Notes under the pieces: model-generated
Database searches by the model: none
Seen by the model: the letters and a program-made list of their open reading frames with translations, nothing else
What the model was told of the DNA's origin: nothing
Position numbers and translations under genes: made by a program
DNA from: an uncultured Oscillospiraceae bacterium
GTDB taxonomy: Bacteria > Bacillota > Clostridia > Oscillospirales > Oscillospiraceae
Assembly: GCA_944387775.1 (NCBI GenBank)
Contig: CALXGE010000003.1
Span: 1-54,189, forward strand
Direction: 5' to 3'
Length of the DNA: 54,189 nt
In this document: piece by piece, positions 32,429 through 40,665 of the stretch
Layout of the letters: every line of letters begins with the position of its first letter
Position numbering within the stretch: the first letter of the stretch is position 1

Positions 32429-33031
32429 TCATCGGCTCACACCTTGAAATTTTCGCAGGTAGAACAAAAGTGACAGTCCGCTGGGAATCCCGATCCAAAG
32501 GAGAATGATCGTGACACTCAGTGCCTTGAAGTTGGAAACAGCGGGGATCCCCGCCAGGTACACCAGGGCAAGAGGGAGGGAGATGTATCCCAAAATCCGG
32601 TGGGCCACGATCCAGGTCTCCTCATCGGTCACAGTCCAGGGCAGCCGCAAACCGGTATGCCGGGTGAAGGGCAGTTTGGGGGACAGATTCCCCAGGAACA
32701 GTATAATGGCCAATATCAGAGCAGCCGCAAAATATTTGTCCGCCGTTTCATTTCTTCCCACGATCCCGGCCTCTGCCAGCATGGCCGCGCCAATGCACAG
32801 CAGCAGTATCAAAACGTCAAAAACGGTGACCAGGCGGAGAGTTTTTATCTTGGGGTTGTCCTGGGATATGCCGCTGAGCTCCCCCAGGTGGCGATAGAGG
32901 ATCAGCACTGCTCCCAGCAGGCAGGCAGCCGACAGGAGCAGGGTCACCAGGTTGCCCTCCCAAATCACCGACAGGACCACCGCCAGCAGAGAGAGGGCAA
33001 GGATCATCCACCGGCTCTTACGGACACTCAT
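32429..33031 (-). CDS. sdpI: SdpI-family membrane protein
   Basis: SdpI is a membrane protein that in B. subtilis gives immunity to the SdpC toxin and also sequesters the repressor SdpR at the membrane. The 200-residue protein has six predicted helices. The DUF1648/SdpI-type C-terminal part is visible in LGNLSPKLPFTRHTGLRLPWTVTDEETWIVAHRILGYI, the characteristic SdpI signature (NxxPKxxxNxxxGxRxPWTxxxxxxWxxxHR). Its start overlaps the end of sdpR by 14 bases, so the two are co-translated. No SdpC-like toxin gene is visible nearby. Confidence 0.92.
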   Translation of the reverse strand: MSVRKSRWMILALSLLAVVLSVIWEGNLVTLLLSAACLLGAVLILYRHLGELSGISQDNPKIKTLRLVTVFDVLILLLCIGAAMLAEAGIVGRNETADKYFAAALILAIILFLGNLSPKLPFTRHTGLRLPWTVTDEETWIVAHRILGYISLPLALVYLAGIPAVSNFKALSVTIILLWIGIPSGLSLLFYLRKFQGVSR

Positions 33032-33305
33032 AAGCTTTCTCCTCTCCGCGGGTCAACAAATCGGTCAGCTGAATATACATCTCCTGCATCACCGAGAGAT
33101 TCAGAGAATAGATGATTTGATTGCCTCTTCGTTCCGCTGTGACGATCTCCGCCTGCTTGAGCACATCCAGATGCCGGGAAACAGAGGGCTGGGAGATAGA
33201 AAATTTCTCCGCGATCTCTCCAGCACTGAGGTTCTGCCACTTCAGCAGCTGAATGATCTCCCGACGGCAGGGATGGGCCAAAGCTTGAAAAAAATCTTCT
33301 CTCAT
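33018..33305 (-). CDS. sdpR: ArsR/SmtB-type autorepressor SdpR
   Basis: A 95-residue winged-helix protein (REDFFQALAHPCRREIIQLLKWQNLSAGEIAEKFSISQPSVSRHLDVLKQAEIVTAERRGNQIIYSL), matching SdpR. In B. subtilis it represses the sdpRI operon until SdpI bound to toxin holds it at the membrane. Recognition helix is about residues 41-56. Lack of clustered cysteines argues against metal sensing. ATG at 33305 follows GGAAGG; an in-frame TTG two codons upstream is less likely. The promoter with twin operator-like repeats lies just upstream. Confidence 0.9.
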   Translation of the reverse strand: MREDFFQALAHPCRREIIQLLKWQNLSAGEIAEKFSISQPSVSRHLDVLKQAEIVTAERRGNQIIYSLNLSVMQEMYIQLTDLLTRGEEKAYECP

Positions 33306-33331
33306 GATCAAATCCTTCCTGTGATATTTTG

Positions 33332-33360
33332 ATTATAGCTAAATTTCTAAATATAGTCAA
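33332..33360 (-). promoter_or_regulatory. Promoter of sdpRI
   Basis: On the minus strand TTGACT (33360-33355) and TATAAT (33337-33332) are 17 bases apart. Confidence 0.88.
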
Positions 33361-33386
33361 TAGCTTTATAGCTAATATTCTAAATA
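33333..33386 (-). repeat. Twin 21-bp direct repeats, candidate SdpR operators
   Basis: 33333-33353 and 33366-33386 are identical at 19 of 21 positions (consensus TTATAGCTAA-NN-TTCTAAATA), spaced 33 bp start to start, about three helical turns. One repeat covers the -10/spacer region, the other sits just upstream of -35. Confidence 0.75.
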
Positions 33387-33399
33387 CTTTATAAATAAG

Positions 33400-33423
33400 G
33401 CGCGCGGCATATCACCGCGCGCT
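33400..33423 (-). terminator. Terminator upstream of the sdpRI promoter
   Basis: GCGCGCGG and CCGCGCGC arms with a seven-base loop, followed on the minus strand by CTTATTTAT. It ends the 73-residue hypothetical gene. Confidence 0.75.
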
Positions 33424-33454
33424 CAGAAAGGTTTAAAGCAGCATCAGGTAGGGA

Positions 33455-33676
33455 TCAGATCTCACTAAATGTATAGCGATGGCGCTGGGCGGCCTCACAG
33501 ACCACTTCGATGATGATGGCGCCGTCCTTCTCCGTCACAGAAAACTCGGCAGACTTATCTCTTTTGAAAATATACCGGACATACTCCTCCGGATTTTCCA
33601 CCTCCTGCTCAATGATCTCGCAGGTATCCGGCGCACATGGGCTGTAAACTTCCTTGACGATTTCATACTTCTTCAT
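33455..33676 (-). CDS. Small hypothetical protein
   Basis: A 73-residue acidic protein I do not recognise: MKKYEIVKEVYSPCAPDTCEIIEQEVENPEEYVRYIFKRDKSAEFSVTEKDGAIIIEVVCE and a short tail. It looks like an alpha/beta fold with three cysteines (two in CAPDTC) and no membrane segment. ATG at 33676 is selected because AGGAGG lies 10 bases upstream; the in-frame ATG at 33685 is immediately adjacent to that site. It ends with a clear terminator and stands alone. Function unknown. Confidence 0.65.
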   Translation of the reverse strand: MKKYEIVKEVYSPCAPDTCEIIEQEVENPEEYVRYIFKRDKSAEFSVTEKDGAIIIEVVCEAAQRHRYTFSEI

Positions 33677-33791
33677 CACATACATGCCTCCTGTCGATCC
33701 GATATAGGGGAAAAGCTATAGTTTTAGTGTATCGCATTTCCCATCGCCGTGCAAGAGTTTCTCCATAGATTTCCTGCTGGGGGGGCCTTTG

Positions 33792-33820
33792 TTGACAAGG
33801 CGCTAAGCCCGTGGTATAAT
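33792..33820 (+). promoter_or_regulatory. Consensus promoter of the ABC-F gene
   Basis: TTGACA (33792-33797), exactly 17 bases, TATAAT (33815-33820). Transcription start near 33827, giving a leader of about 330 bases before the ABC-F start. Confidence 0.93.
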
Positions 33821-33850
33821 CAATCCAATTAAAAGGAAAGGGCTGAAAAA

Positions 33851-33862
33851 ATGCGCAAGTGA
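33851..33862 (+). CDS. Three-codon leader ORF (MRK)
   Basis: ATG CGC AAG TGA encodes Met-Arg-Lys, and AAAGGAAAGGG precedes it at 33832-33842. It lies about 25 bases after the predicted transcription start. Basic residues just after the start Met occur in drug-sensing leader peptides (for example MRL within ErmDL). Its likely role is to present a ribosome to the incoming antibiotic rather than to make a product. This is inference from position and sequence. Confidence 0.55.
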   Translation: MRK

Positions 33863-34084
33863 TCTGATTTTCGTGTTGCAGAGGATATCCGGTGAGACGC
33901 ATGCCGCATAAGCGGGTGGGTCTTGGTTCTGCTGCCGAAAGTCAGAGAGACGCATGGGGGACACAGGCCCTTTTTTGCTGCCGCAGCATGCCTATCCGGA
34001 GTATCCCAGATCACCGACAGGTAGAAAAGACCTTCTTTTCATGGGAATACGGAGGGACTGCATCAGCACTGTGCTTCTCTTGCT

Positions 34085-34116
34085 CTGCTTTCGGTATGAC
34101 CGGAAGCAGATTTTTT
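34085..34116 (+). terminator. Leader terminator of the ABC-F gene
   Basis: CTGCTTTCGGT (34085-34095) pairs with ACCGGAAGCAG (34099-34109), with one wobble and an ATG loop, followed by TTTTTT at 34111-34116. Confidence 0.88.
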
Positions 34117-34154
34117 ATTGCCCGGCAAGTGGCCGGGCAGGGAGGAGGCCCATT

Positions 34155-35714
34155 ATGCTGCTGCAAATCGATCATCTGACACTGACCCACCGACGGGATC
34201 TCAGGACCCTGGCGGAGGATGTATCCTTCGTCCTCCATGAGGGGGATAAGGCCGCCGTCATTGGCGAGGAGGGAAATGGAAAATCCACGCTCCTACAATG
34301 GATCTATGACCCGCAGCAGATTGACAGCTATTGTCAGTACAGCGGGAAATGTACCGCTGAGGGAACCATCGGTTACCTGGCGCAGGAGCTGTCGGCAGAA
34401 GATATGGAAAACAGTATTTATGATTACTGTTCTGCCAGCGAAAATTTCCACGCACTTACCCCTCAGGAGCTGGGGGACATTGCCAGACAGCTCTGCTTTA
34501 ACCTGGAGGAATATTTCAGTGAGCAGCCGGTAGGGAAGCTCTCGGGCGGTGAGAAGCTGAAGCTGCAGCTCAGCCGGCTGCTCTTTGACCGCCCCGGCAT
34601 TCTTTTACTGGACGAACCCTCCAGCGACCTGGATCTTCCCACCCTGAGGTGGCTGGAAAACTTCATCAATAGCTATAAAGGAATTATCCTTTATATATCC
34701 CATGATGAAACGCTTTTAGAGCGAACCGCAAATGTCATTCTCCATCTGGAGCACCCCCGGGAGGGAAAACCGCCCCGGTGCACTGTCATCCGCTCCGGAT
34801 ACCGTGACTATGCGCTCCGCCGGGAATCTTCTATACAAAATCAGACCCGCCAGGCCAAAAAGGAGCGGGAGGAATACGATAAAAAAATGGAGAAATTTCG
34901 CCGGATCCAGCAGAGCGTAGAGCACGCCCAGAATGCCGTCTCGCGGCAGGATCCCGGTACAGGACGGCTTCTGAAGAAGAAGATGCACGCTGTACAGTCC
35001 ATGGGCAAGCGATTCCAGCGGGAAGCCAGTCAGATGACCGCCCTGCCGGAGGTAGAGGAGGAGATCTTCCTCCGGTTCGCACCGGAGGAAACTCCGGCGG
35101 CAGGGAAAGTTATTCTGGATCTGACCCTTCCGGAGCTGCGGGCGGGAAATCATGTCCTGGCCCACAATGTCCGCCTTTTTGTCCGGGGCGGAGAGAAAAT
35201 CGGCATCATCGGCAAGAACGGTGCGGGAAAGACCACCCTGATCCGGCAGCTGGCAGAGCAGCTCCTCCATCGTCGGGATCTGAAGGTAGGCTATATGCCA
35301 CAGAATTACAGCGAGGAGCTTCCCGGGGAGCTGACTCCTGTGGAATACCTGATTCCCTCTGGCAGATCCGAGGAAATCACCCGTGCAAGGACCTTTCTGG
35401 GAAGTATCCGCTTTGCCAAGGAGGAGATGTTCCATGCCATCCAGGAGCTCTCCGGCGGCCAGAAGGCAAAGATGCTGCTCACAAAATTTATGCTGGACGG
35501 TTCAAATGTGCTGATTTTAGATGAACCTACCCGAAACTTTTCTCCATTGTCCGGCCCTCAGGTGCGGCGGGTACTCAGCGGCTTTTCGGGTGTGATTATC
35601 AGCGTATCCCATGACAGAAAATTTCTGTTAGAGGTATGTGACAAGTTATATTCCTTAACAGATGCAGGGCTGATTGCAACGGATAAATCTGCTTTGGAGG
35701 ACGATAGCTTCTAA
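34155..35714 (+). CDS. ABC-F ribosomal protection-type protein
   Basis: ABC-F proteins bind the ribosomal E site and dislodge antibiotics such as lincosamides, pleuromutilins and streptogramin A. The 519-residue protein has two ATPase domains without membrane helices: Walker A GEEGNGKSTLL with LSGGEKLKLQLSRLL, a coiled-coil linker at about residues 225-300 rich in Lys/Arg, then GKNGAGKTTLI with LSGGQKAKMLLTKFML and LDEPTRNFSPLSGPQ. The DEPTRNFSPLS form is typical of the Vga/Lsa-like branch. ATG at 34155 follows GGAGGAGG; the frame is open 67 codons further into the attenuator and is not coding there. Drug spectrum is unknown. Confidence 0.9.
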   Translation: MLLQIDHLTLTHRRDLRTLAEDVSFVLHEGDKAAVIGEEGNGKSTLLQWIYDPQQIDSYCQYSGKCTAEGTIGYLAQELSAEDMENSIYDYCSASENFHALTPQELGDIARQLCFNLEEYFSEQPVGKLSGGEKLKLQLSRLLFDRPGILLLDEPSSDLDLPTLRWLENFINSYKGIILYISHDETLLERTANVILHLEHPREGKPPRCTVIRSGYRDYALRRESSIQNQTRQAKKEREEYDKKMEKFRRIQQSVEHAQNAVSRQDPGTGRLLKKKMHAVQSMGKRFQREASQMTALPEVEEEIFLRFAPEETPAAGKVILDLTLPELRAGNHVLAHNVRLFVRGGEKIGIIGKNGAGKTTLIRQLAEQLLHRRDLKVGYMPQNYSEELPGELTPVEYLIPSGRSEEITRARTFLGSIRFAKEEMFHAIQELSGGQKAKMLLTKFMLDGSNVLILDEPTRNFSPLSGPQVRRVLSGFSGVIISVSHDRKFLLEVCDKLYSLTDAGLIATDKSALEDDSF

Positions 35715-35750
35715 AACGAGAGGGACGGCAATCTGCCGTCCCTCTCGTTT
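35713..35750. terminator. Strong bidirectional terminator
   Basis: Seventeen-bp stem, 35714-35730 with 35734-35750 (core GAGAGGGACGGCA), loop ATC, overlapping the ABC-F stop codon. Confidence 0.93.
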
Positions 35751-35803
35751 CTATGGATCCTATGGATGGTGCAAGACTGTCGTCATACACATCCCATTGT
35801 CCC

Positions 35804-36688
35804 TTAAAGCAGGTCGTAAGCCGACAGCACCTCCCGCAGGCGCTCCCGGTTGGCTTCCTCCATCTCGCACAGCGGCAGCCGGAAAATCTCCCGGCATCTG
35901 CCCATCATGGCCAGAGCTGTCTTCACCGGAATGGGGTTCACTTCCCAGAACAGGGCCTCGCAGAGCCTGCGCAGCTCCTGCTGGATCCTGCTACCGGTGA
36001 CGAAGTCGCCCCGCAGGCAGGCGTGGGTCAGGCGGTGCATGGCCTCCGGCGCCACATTGGCCGCCACGGAGATCACCCCTACGCCGCCCTGGAGCATGAT
36101 GGCGGCAGTTTCGTCGTCATTGCCGGACCATATGTAGAAATCCTCGGGGCACAGCTCCCGGGTCCGCTGAATCAGGGCGAAGTCGCCGCTGGCCTCTTTC
36201 ACACCTGCAATGTTGGGGTGCTCCGCCAGAGCGGCATAGGTCTCCGCCGTGCACTTCACTCCCGTGCGGGAGGGAACGTTATAGAGGATTACCGGCTTTG
36301 TCACCCTGTCGGCAATAGCCTGATAGTGACGCACCAGCCCCCGCTGGGTGGCCTTATTGTAGTAGGGGGTGACCACCAGCACACCATCGACTCCAGCCTC
36401 CACCGCCTCCTTGGACTGTGAAATGGCGCTCTCCGTGCAGTTGGACCCGGTACCGGCGATCACCGGCACCCGACCGCCTACTTTGTCTACCACCGTCTGG
36501 ATGGTTCGAACCCGTTCCATGGGACTCATAGTGGCCGCCTCACCGGTGGTCCCACAGACGATAATGGCGTCCGTCCCGTTTTGTAGTTGAAATTCCAAAA
36601 GATCAGCAAGTGCTGTATAGTCTACTCCGTCATTAGTAAAGGGCGTAATGATGGCCACGCCAGAGCCGGTAAACACAGGCTGCTTCAC
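35804..36688 (-). CDS. dapA: 4-hydroxy-tetrahydrodipicolinate synthase
   Basis: First committed step toward lysine and diaminopimelate, condensing pyruvate with aspartate semialdehyde. The 294-residue TIM-barrel protein has GTTGEAATMSPMERV, the active-site Tyr in VILYNVPSRTG, and the Schiff-base Lys in IAGVKEASGDF. Start GTG at 36688 has GGGGAGGT 6 bases upstream; the usual initiator ATG is absent. It lies 175 bases downstream of a DUF1847 gene and on the same strand as asd, whose product supplies its substrate. Confidence 0.96.
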   Translation of the reverse strand: MKQPVFTGSGVAIITPFTNDGVDYTALADLLEFQLQNGTDAIIVCGTTGEAATMSPMERVRTIQTVVDKVGGRVPVIAGTGSNCTESAISQSKEAVEAGVDGVLVVTPYYNKATQRGLVRHYQAIADRVTKPVILYNVPSRTGVKCTAETYAALAEHPNIAGVKEASGDFALIQRTRELCPEDFYIWSGNDDETAAIMLQGGVGVISVAANVAPEAMHRLTHACLRGDFVTGSRIQQELRRLCEALFWEVNPIPVKTALAMMGRCREIFRLPLCEMEEANRERLREVLSAYDLL

Positions 36689-36863
36689 AAAAGTACCTCC
36701 CCTTCTGGCTTTGCATCCAGTATACATGACTATTTTATGCCATATAATACTTTTTCGTGCCGCGTAGCATGCAAAAGCTGTCCTCTTTTCCAGAGAGGCA
36801 GGATTAGAAGGAAGAGAGGGAGACGGACCGGTCTGCTTAGCTGGCGTCTGCGCAAGGTTCTCG

Positions 36864-37490
36864 TTATTTCAGCAGCTTGCTGTAATAGGACTCCGCGTTG
36901 TAGAGAGCTGCGGCGGGGTTATGCCCCAGGACACGGTCCTTGGTGACAGCAGTAGTGGTGATGGCCTCGGAGTATTTGTAAAAGAGGCTGTCGTGGCCCA
37001 CACACAACCCAACTACTACGTTCAAGTCCGTTTTGGCCTCATTGAGCAGCTTGGCCTGGAGAATCGGGTTGCACATGTTGGGGCCGGTGGAGCAGCAGGC
37101 CTCCGGAATGCCGATGCTGACTTTGGACTGGGCCCCGGCCTTGCAGCTGACGCCGTACACTGCAAAGCCGTTTTTCCGGAAGATCTCCGCCAGGATACGG
37201 CTCTCCCGCAGAAGGCCGATACAGGTGGCAATACCGATTTTTTTCGCTCCGATCTTCCGGGCAAAATCCATGATCTCCTCCACCCGGGTATGCTTGCAGT
37301 AAAACTCGTGTTCTACTTCCGCCGCAGCCACAGCAATACGGTGATTTTCCTCCTCCTGGTAGCAGGCCATAGCGTCATTCAGAATCTTCTGATCCATGTG
37401 GGTGGTCAGGCAGAAGGGGGGATACTCATTCCCCGGCGCCCGACAGCTCTTGGCAGCGCAGTCGATACAGGACATGTCTTCCAGCTTCAT
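36864..37490 (-). CDS. DUF1847 cysteine-rich protein
   Basis: A 208-residue protein of the DUF1847 family, which has no established biochemical role. It has a cysteine-rich N-terminus (MSCIDCAAKSCRAPGNEYPPFC), a conserved central segment KKIGIATCIGLLRESRILAEIFRKNGF, CKAGAQSKVSIGIPE and a late GLCVGHDSLFYKYSEA. About ten cysteines could bind a metal or Fe-S cluster. The start is placed at ATG 37490; ATG 37514 lies further upstream but has no ribosome binding site. It lies between asd and dapA, with a terminator separating it from asd. Confidence 0.82.
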   Translation of the reverse strand: MKLEDMSCIDCAAKSCRAPGNEYPPFCLTTHMDQKILNDAMACYQEEENHRIAVAAAEVEHEFYCKHTRVEEIMDFARKIGAKKIGIATCIGLLRESRILAEIFRKNGFAVYGVSCKAGAQSKVSIGIPEACCSTGPNMCNPILQAKLLNEAKTDLNVVVGLCVGHDSLFYKYSEAITTTAVTKDRVLGHNPAAALYNAESYYSKLLK

Positions 37491-37551
37491 TCGTTTTTCC
37501 AACCCTTCTCTCATCGTATCATTTGCAGGGGACAGAAACCGGCACAGGGAG

Positions 37552-37594
37552 AAAAGCAGCGTATACCGCAGATTTTACGGTATGCGCTGCTTTT
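37552..37594 (-). terminator. Terminator between asd and the DUF1847 gene
   Basis: Seventeen-bp stem, 37552-37568 with 37578-37594 (core GCAGCGTATACCG, one wobble), with A/T tracts on both ends. Confidence 0.88.
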
Positions 37595-37649
37595 GCAGTC
37601 CTCCCGGCACAGCAGTGGTCCATGGTTTCAGCTGTGTCGGAATCGGCTC

Positions 37650-38741
37650 TTATTGGGCGGTGATGTAGCCCTCGGCGCACAGCAGCTCTGCCAGCAGCAC
37701 CGCGCCGCCGGCGGCGCCACGGAGGGTATTGTGGCTCAGGCAGACAAACTTATAGTCGTACTGGGTGTCGGGGCGCAGACGGCCGATGGATACCGCCATG
37801 CCGTTTTCCAGCATGCGGTCCAGCTTGGTCTGAGGCCGATCCGCCTCCTCAAAATAGTGGAGGAACTGCTTGGGGGCGGAGGGGAGATTCAGCTCCTGGG
37901 CCCGGCCGGAGAAAGCGGCCCAGTCGGCCTTGATCTGCTCCATGGTGGGCTTGCAGCCCTCCTTGAAGGACATGAAGCAGGCGGCCATATGGCCGTCGGA
38001 GCAGGCCACGCGGAAGCACTGAGCGGTAATGGAAGGACCGTCCGCCAGCACCAGCTTGCCATCCTCGATGTGGCCCCAGAGCTTCATAGGCTCCTTTTCG
38101 CTCTTCTCCTCCTCGCCGCCGATATAGGGGATACAGTTGTCCACCATCTCCGGCCAGCGCTCAAAGGTCTTGCCCGCACCGGAAATAGCCTGATAGGTGC
38201 ACACCAGAGCCTTGTCGAGGCCGTACTTCAGCAGGGGATGGAGGGCAGGGACGTAGGACTGGAGGGAGCAGTTGGACTTAACTGCCACAAACCCCCGCTT
38301 GGTTCCCAGGCGCTTGCGCTGCTGATCAATGAGGCGGATGTGGTCGGCGTTGATCTCCGGTACCACCATGGGTACATCCTCCGTCCAGCGATGGGCGCTG
38401 TTGTTAGAGACCACAGGGCACTCCAGCTTGGCGTACTTTTCCTCCAGAGCCCGGATGTCCTCCTTCTTCATATCCACGGCACAGAAGACGAAGTCCACCA
38501 TGGCAGCCAACTTCTCCGCGTCCGCCTCGGCGTCCAGAATCACAAGGTCTTTTGCCTCCTGAGGAATGGGAGTAGCCATAGCCCAGCGGGCAGAAACCGC
38601 CTCCTTATAGGTCTTGCCAGCGCTGCGGGCACTGGCGGCCACGGCGGTAAGCTTGAACCAGGGATGCCCCTCCATCAGGGTGACAAAGCGCTGGCCCACC
38701 ATTCCGGTGCATCCGATGATGCCTACACGGTATTGCTGCAT
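37650..38741 (-). CDS. asd: Aspartate-semialdehyde dehydrogenase (archaeal/fungal-type)
   Basis: Reduces aspartyl phosphate to aspartate semialdehyde, feeding lysine, threonine and methionine synthesis. The 363-residue length and the C-terminal sequence place it in the archaeal/fungal subgroup. Visible are the NADP-binding GIIGCTGMVGQRF (residues 7-19), the catalytic Cys in VAVKSNCSLQSYVPAL, and the substrate-binding GAGKTFERWPEM. It has GGAGGT upstream of the ATG. Together with dapA it forms a lysine-branch pair on this strand. Confidence 0.96.
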   Translation of the reverse strand: MQQYRVGIIGCTGMVGQRFVTLMEGHPWFKLTAVAASARSAGKTYKEAVSARWAMATPIPQEAKDLVILDAEADAEKLAAMVDFVFCAVDMKKEDIRALEEKYAKLECPVVSNNSAHRWTEDVPMVVPEINADHIRLIDQQRKRLGTKRGFVAVKSNCSLQSYVPALHPLLKYGLDKALVCTYQAISGAGKTFERWPEMVDNCIPYIGGEEEKSEKEPMKLWGHIEDGKLVLADGPSITAQCFRVACSDGHMAACFMSFKEGCKPTMEQIKADWAAFSGRAQELNLPSAPKQFLHYFEEADRPQTKLDRMLENGMAVSIGRLRPDTQYDYKFVCLSHNTLRGAAGGAVLLAELLCAEGYITAQ

Positions 38742-38812
38742 GTTCTGTACCTCCTAAGCAAATGTGTCCACACAGCGGCGGCGGCAGCGTGGGAAAACTG
38801 TCGAAACGTGGC

Positions 38813-38841
38813 TTGAAAATAAGCCCGCCGCCGTGTATACT
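38813..38841 (+). promoter_or_regulatory. Promoter of the SpoIID-queA-tgt operon
   Basis: TTGAAA (38813-38818), exactly 17 bases, TATACT (38836-38841). Confidence 0.82.
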
Positions 38842-38850
38842 GTAAACTAA

Positions 38851-38872
38851 TGTATGCCTTATGTATGCCTTA
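38851..38872 (+). repeat. Tandem 11-bp repeat in the spoIID leader
   Basis: TGTATGCCTTA occurs twice in direct succession, at the predicted start of the transcript. It could be a regulator site or chance duplication. Confidence 0.6.
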
Positions 38873-38953
38873 GGCAAATGTTTACGATTTGATGTAAGTC
38901 ATACCACAGATTTTTCTCCCTGTCAACCTTGGACATCCCTGTCAGGAGGCCCT

Positions 38954-40660
38954 ATGCACAAGTTTTTTCGCACTTTTTCCCTTTGTTTCTTTCTGGCGGT
39001 CACATTGACTGTTTATGCACACGCAGAGGAGGACACCCTGAAGGTAGGCCTCTACTACGGCAGCAATGCACTCTTCTCCGCCAACCTTCAAAACTATGAA
39101 GGTTCCGGCTACTCCCTGGGCTGGTTCGACGAGACCACCCGGGATTTTCATGAGCTGGGCTGGCTGGACGATGAAAAGATTTCCATGACTGCCGATGGAG
39201 CCATTTATATCAGAGGCGGCACCTATTATTCCAGCTTTCAGGCCAGCGCGGAAGCTGTTATCGGCGGTTACCACGTGGAGCTGGATGAGACCTTCGACTC
39301 CTTTGAGGAGGCAGCCTATGTGGCAGAGCAATTTGACGGTGGTTTCCCGGCCTACGTCAACAACGACTTTGTTGTACGGGTGGACAATTTCCTCACCAGG
39401 GAGGAGGCGGAGGTGGCCGCTGCCACTTACTCTACCTACACCTGGTACAGCATGAACGGCCGGGAGCACAGCTTCTGGGGGACGGCTGCCTCTCCCAGCG
39501 TCACCGGCGTGACGGTGACCGTAACAGGCAGTGATGAGATCCTCTTCGAATTTGACTGCTCTGGGGCCAAGAGCCTGGGTATCTTACCTGACGGCGGAAG
39601 AAAAGACGCTCTCACCTGGTTCAAGGGCTACAAGTGGTATGGTGGCTTCGAGTACCGCCGTGTCACCGGCGGCAATATCAACGTCATCAACGTAGTGGAC
39701 ATCGACGACTATGTCAAAGGTGTGCTGCCCTATGAGATGAGTCCCAGCTGGCCCCTGGAGGCCCTGAAGGCCCAGGCAGTCTGTGCCAGGACCTATGCCC
39801 TTTTGCAAACCAAGCACTACAAGAGCTATAAGTTCGACGTCTGCAACACTACAGATTGCCAGGTGTACCAGGGGGCCAATCTGGCCAGCGATCTCACCGA
39901 CCAGGCCGCCGAGGAGACGGCGGGAATTGCCGCCTTTTACGACGGTGAATATGCGGAGCTCTACTACTACTCCAGCAACGGTGGCGCGTCTGAAAACTCT
40001 GAGAACGTGTGGACCAAGGCTTTGCCTTATCTGACGGGCAAATACGACCCCTATGAGGACGCCGCTTCCATTCCTGGATACAGCTACACCGTGAGCTACA
40101 CTTACGATCAGCTGACGAAGATGCTCCAGAACAAGGGCTACAGCATCGGTCAGATCTCCAGCGTGTATATTTCCGAGACCACCGATGTAGGGAACGTCCG
40201 GGAGATCACCTTCACCGACACCTCCGGTAAGACGCTGAAGGTCACCGGTGAGACCTGCCGTACCATCTTCTATACCACACTGTTCGGAGATACCAAGTCG
40301 GTCAAGAGCATGCGCTTCACCATCAATGGCGGAGGCGGCGGCAGCGGCTACTACCTGGGGAGCGGCTCTGCCAGCGTCCAGGACCTGGAGGGGCTCTACA
40401 CCATCAGCGGAACCGGTGTAATGGAGCAGATTGCCGGGGAGGACCTGTACGTAGCCTCTGCAGACGGAACGGTGCCTCTTTCCGAAGTAGAGAGCGGCGG
40501 GTCCTACAGCGCCGACGGCATCACCATCACCGGTACCGGCTCCGGCCACAATGTGGGTATGAGCCAGTACGGCGCCAAAGTCATGGCGGAGGAAGGCTAT
40601 AGCTACGAGGATATTCTGGACTTCTATTTTACCGGTATCACCCTGGAAAGGATCGGATAA
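38954..40660 (+). CDS. SpoIID/LytB-domain cell wall protein
   Basis: A 568-residue secreted protein. Residues 1-24 form a signal peptide ending VYAHA-EE. Residues 25-180 contain an unassigned N-terminal region with SPOR-like content. The SpoIID domain covers about residues 245-450 ([60 protein letters not shown]), and the end carries [25 protein letters not shown]. SpoIID cuts glycan strands lacking stem peptides. Because this copy is longer than sporulation SpoIID and heads a tRNA-modification operon, it may act in vegetative wall remodelling. ATG 38954 follows AGGAGG. Confidence 0.88.
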   Translation: MHKFFRTFSLCFFLAVTLTVYAHAEEDTLKVGLYYGSNALFSANLQNYEGSGYSLGWFDETTRDFHELGWLDDEKISMTADGAIYIRGGTYYSSFQASAEAVIGGYHVELDETFDSFEEAAYVAEQFDGGFPAYVNNDFVVRVDNFLTREEAEVAAATYSTYTWYSMNGREHSFWGTAASPSVTGVTVTVTGSDEILFEFDCSGAKSLGILPDGGRKDALTWFKGYKWYGGFEYRRVTGGNINVINVVDIDDYVKGVLPYEMSPSWPLEALKAQAVCARTYALLQTKHYKSYKFDVCNTTDCQVYQGANLASDLTDQAAEETAGIAAFYDGEYAELYYYSSNGGASENSENVWTKALPYLTGKYDPYEDAASIPGYSYTVSYTYDQLTKMLQNKGYSIGQISSVYISETTDVGNVREITFTDTSGKTLKVTGETCRTIFYTTLFGDTKSVKSMRFTINGGGGGSGYYLGSGSASVQDLEGLYTISGTGVMEQIAGEDLYVASADGTVPLSEVESGGSYSADGITITGTGSGHNVGMSQYGAKVMAEEGYSYEDILDFYFTGITLERIG

Positions 40661-40665
40661 ACTGC

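Larger units (their letters stand above)
33827..34154 (+). promoter_or_regulatory. Attenuator leader of the ABC-F gene
   Basis: A roughly 330-base leader with a three-codon upstream ORF near its start and an intrinsic terminator near its end. CCGAAAG (33935-33941) is complementary to CTTTCGG (34088-34094) in the terminator's 5' arm and could form an antiterminator. This layout is typical of antibiotic-responsive control of ABC-F ribosome-protection genes, in which a stalled ribosome on a short leader ORF blocks termination. No other credible ORF was accepted in this stretch. Confidence 0.75.

Noticed and set aside
33954-34154. Longer ABC-F start at 33954
   Set aside because: It would translate the attenuator; ATG 34155 has a perfect GGAGGAGG and starts the first ATPase domain properly.
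33892-34179. A 95-codon frame through the ABC-F leader
   Set aside because: It crosses the leader terminator and overlaps the ABC-F start; it has no ribosome binding site of its own.
36921-38816. A 631-codon open frame on the plus strand
   Set aside because: It is antisense to asd and DUF1847, which have clear motifs; GC-rich codon bias leaves long shadow frames here.
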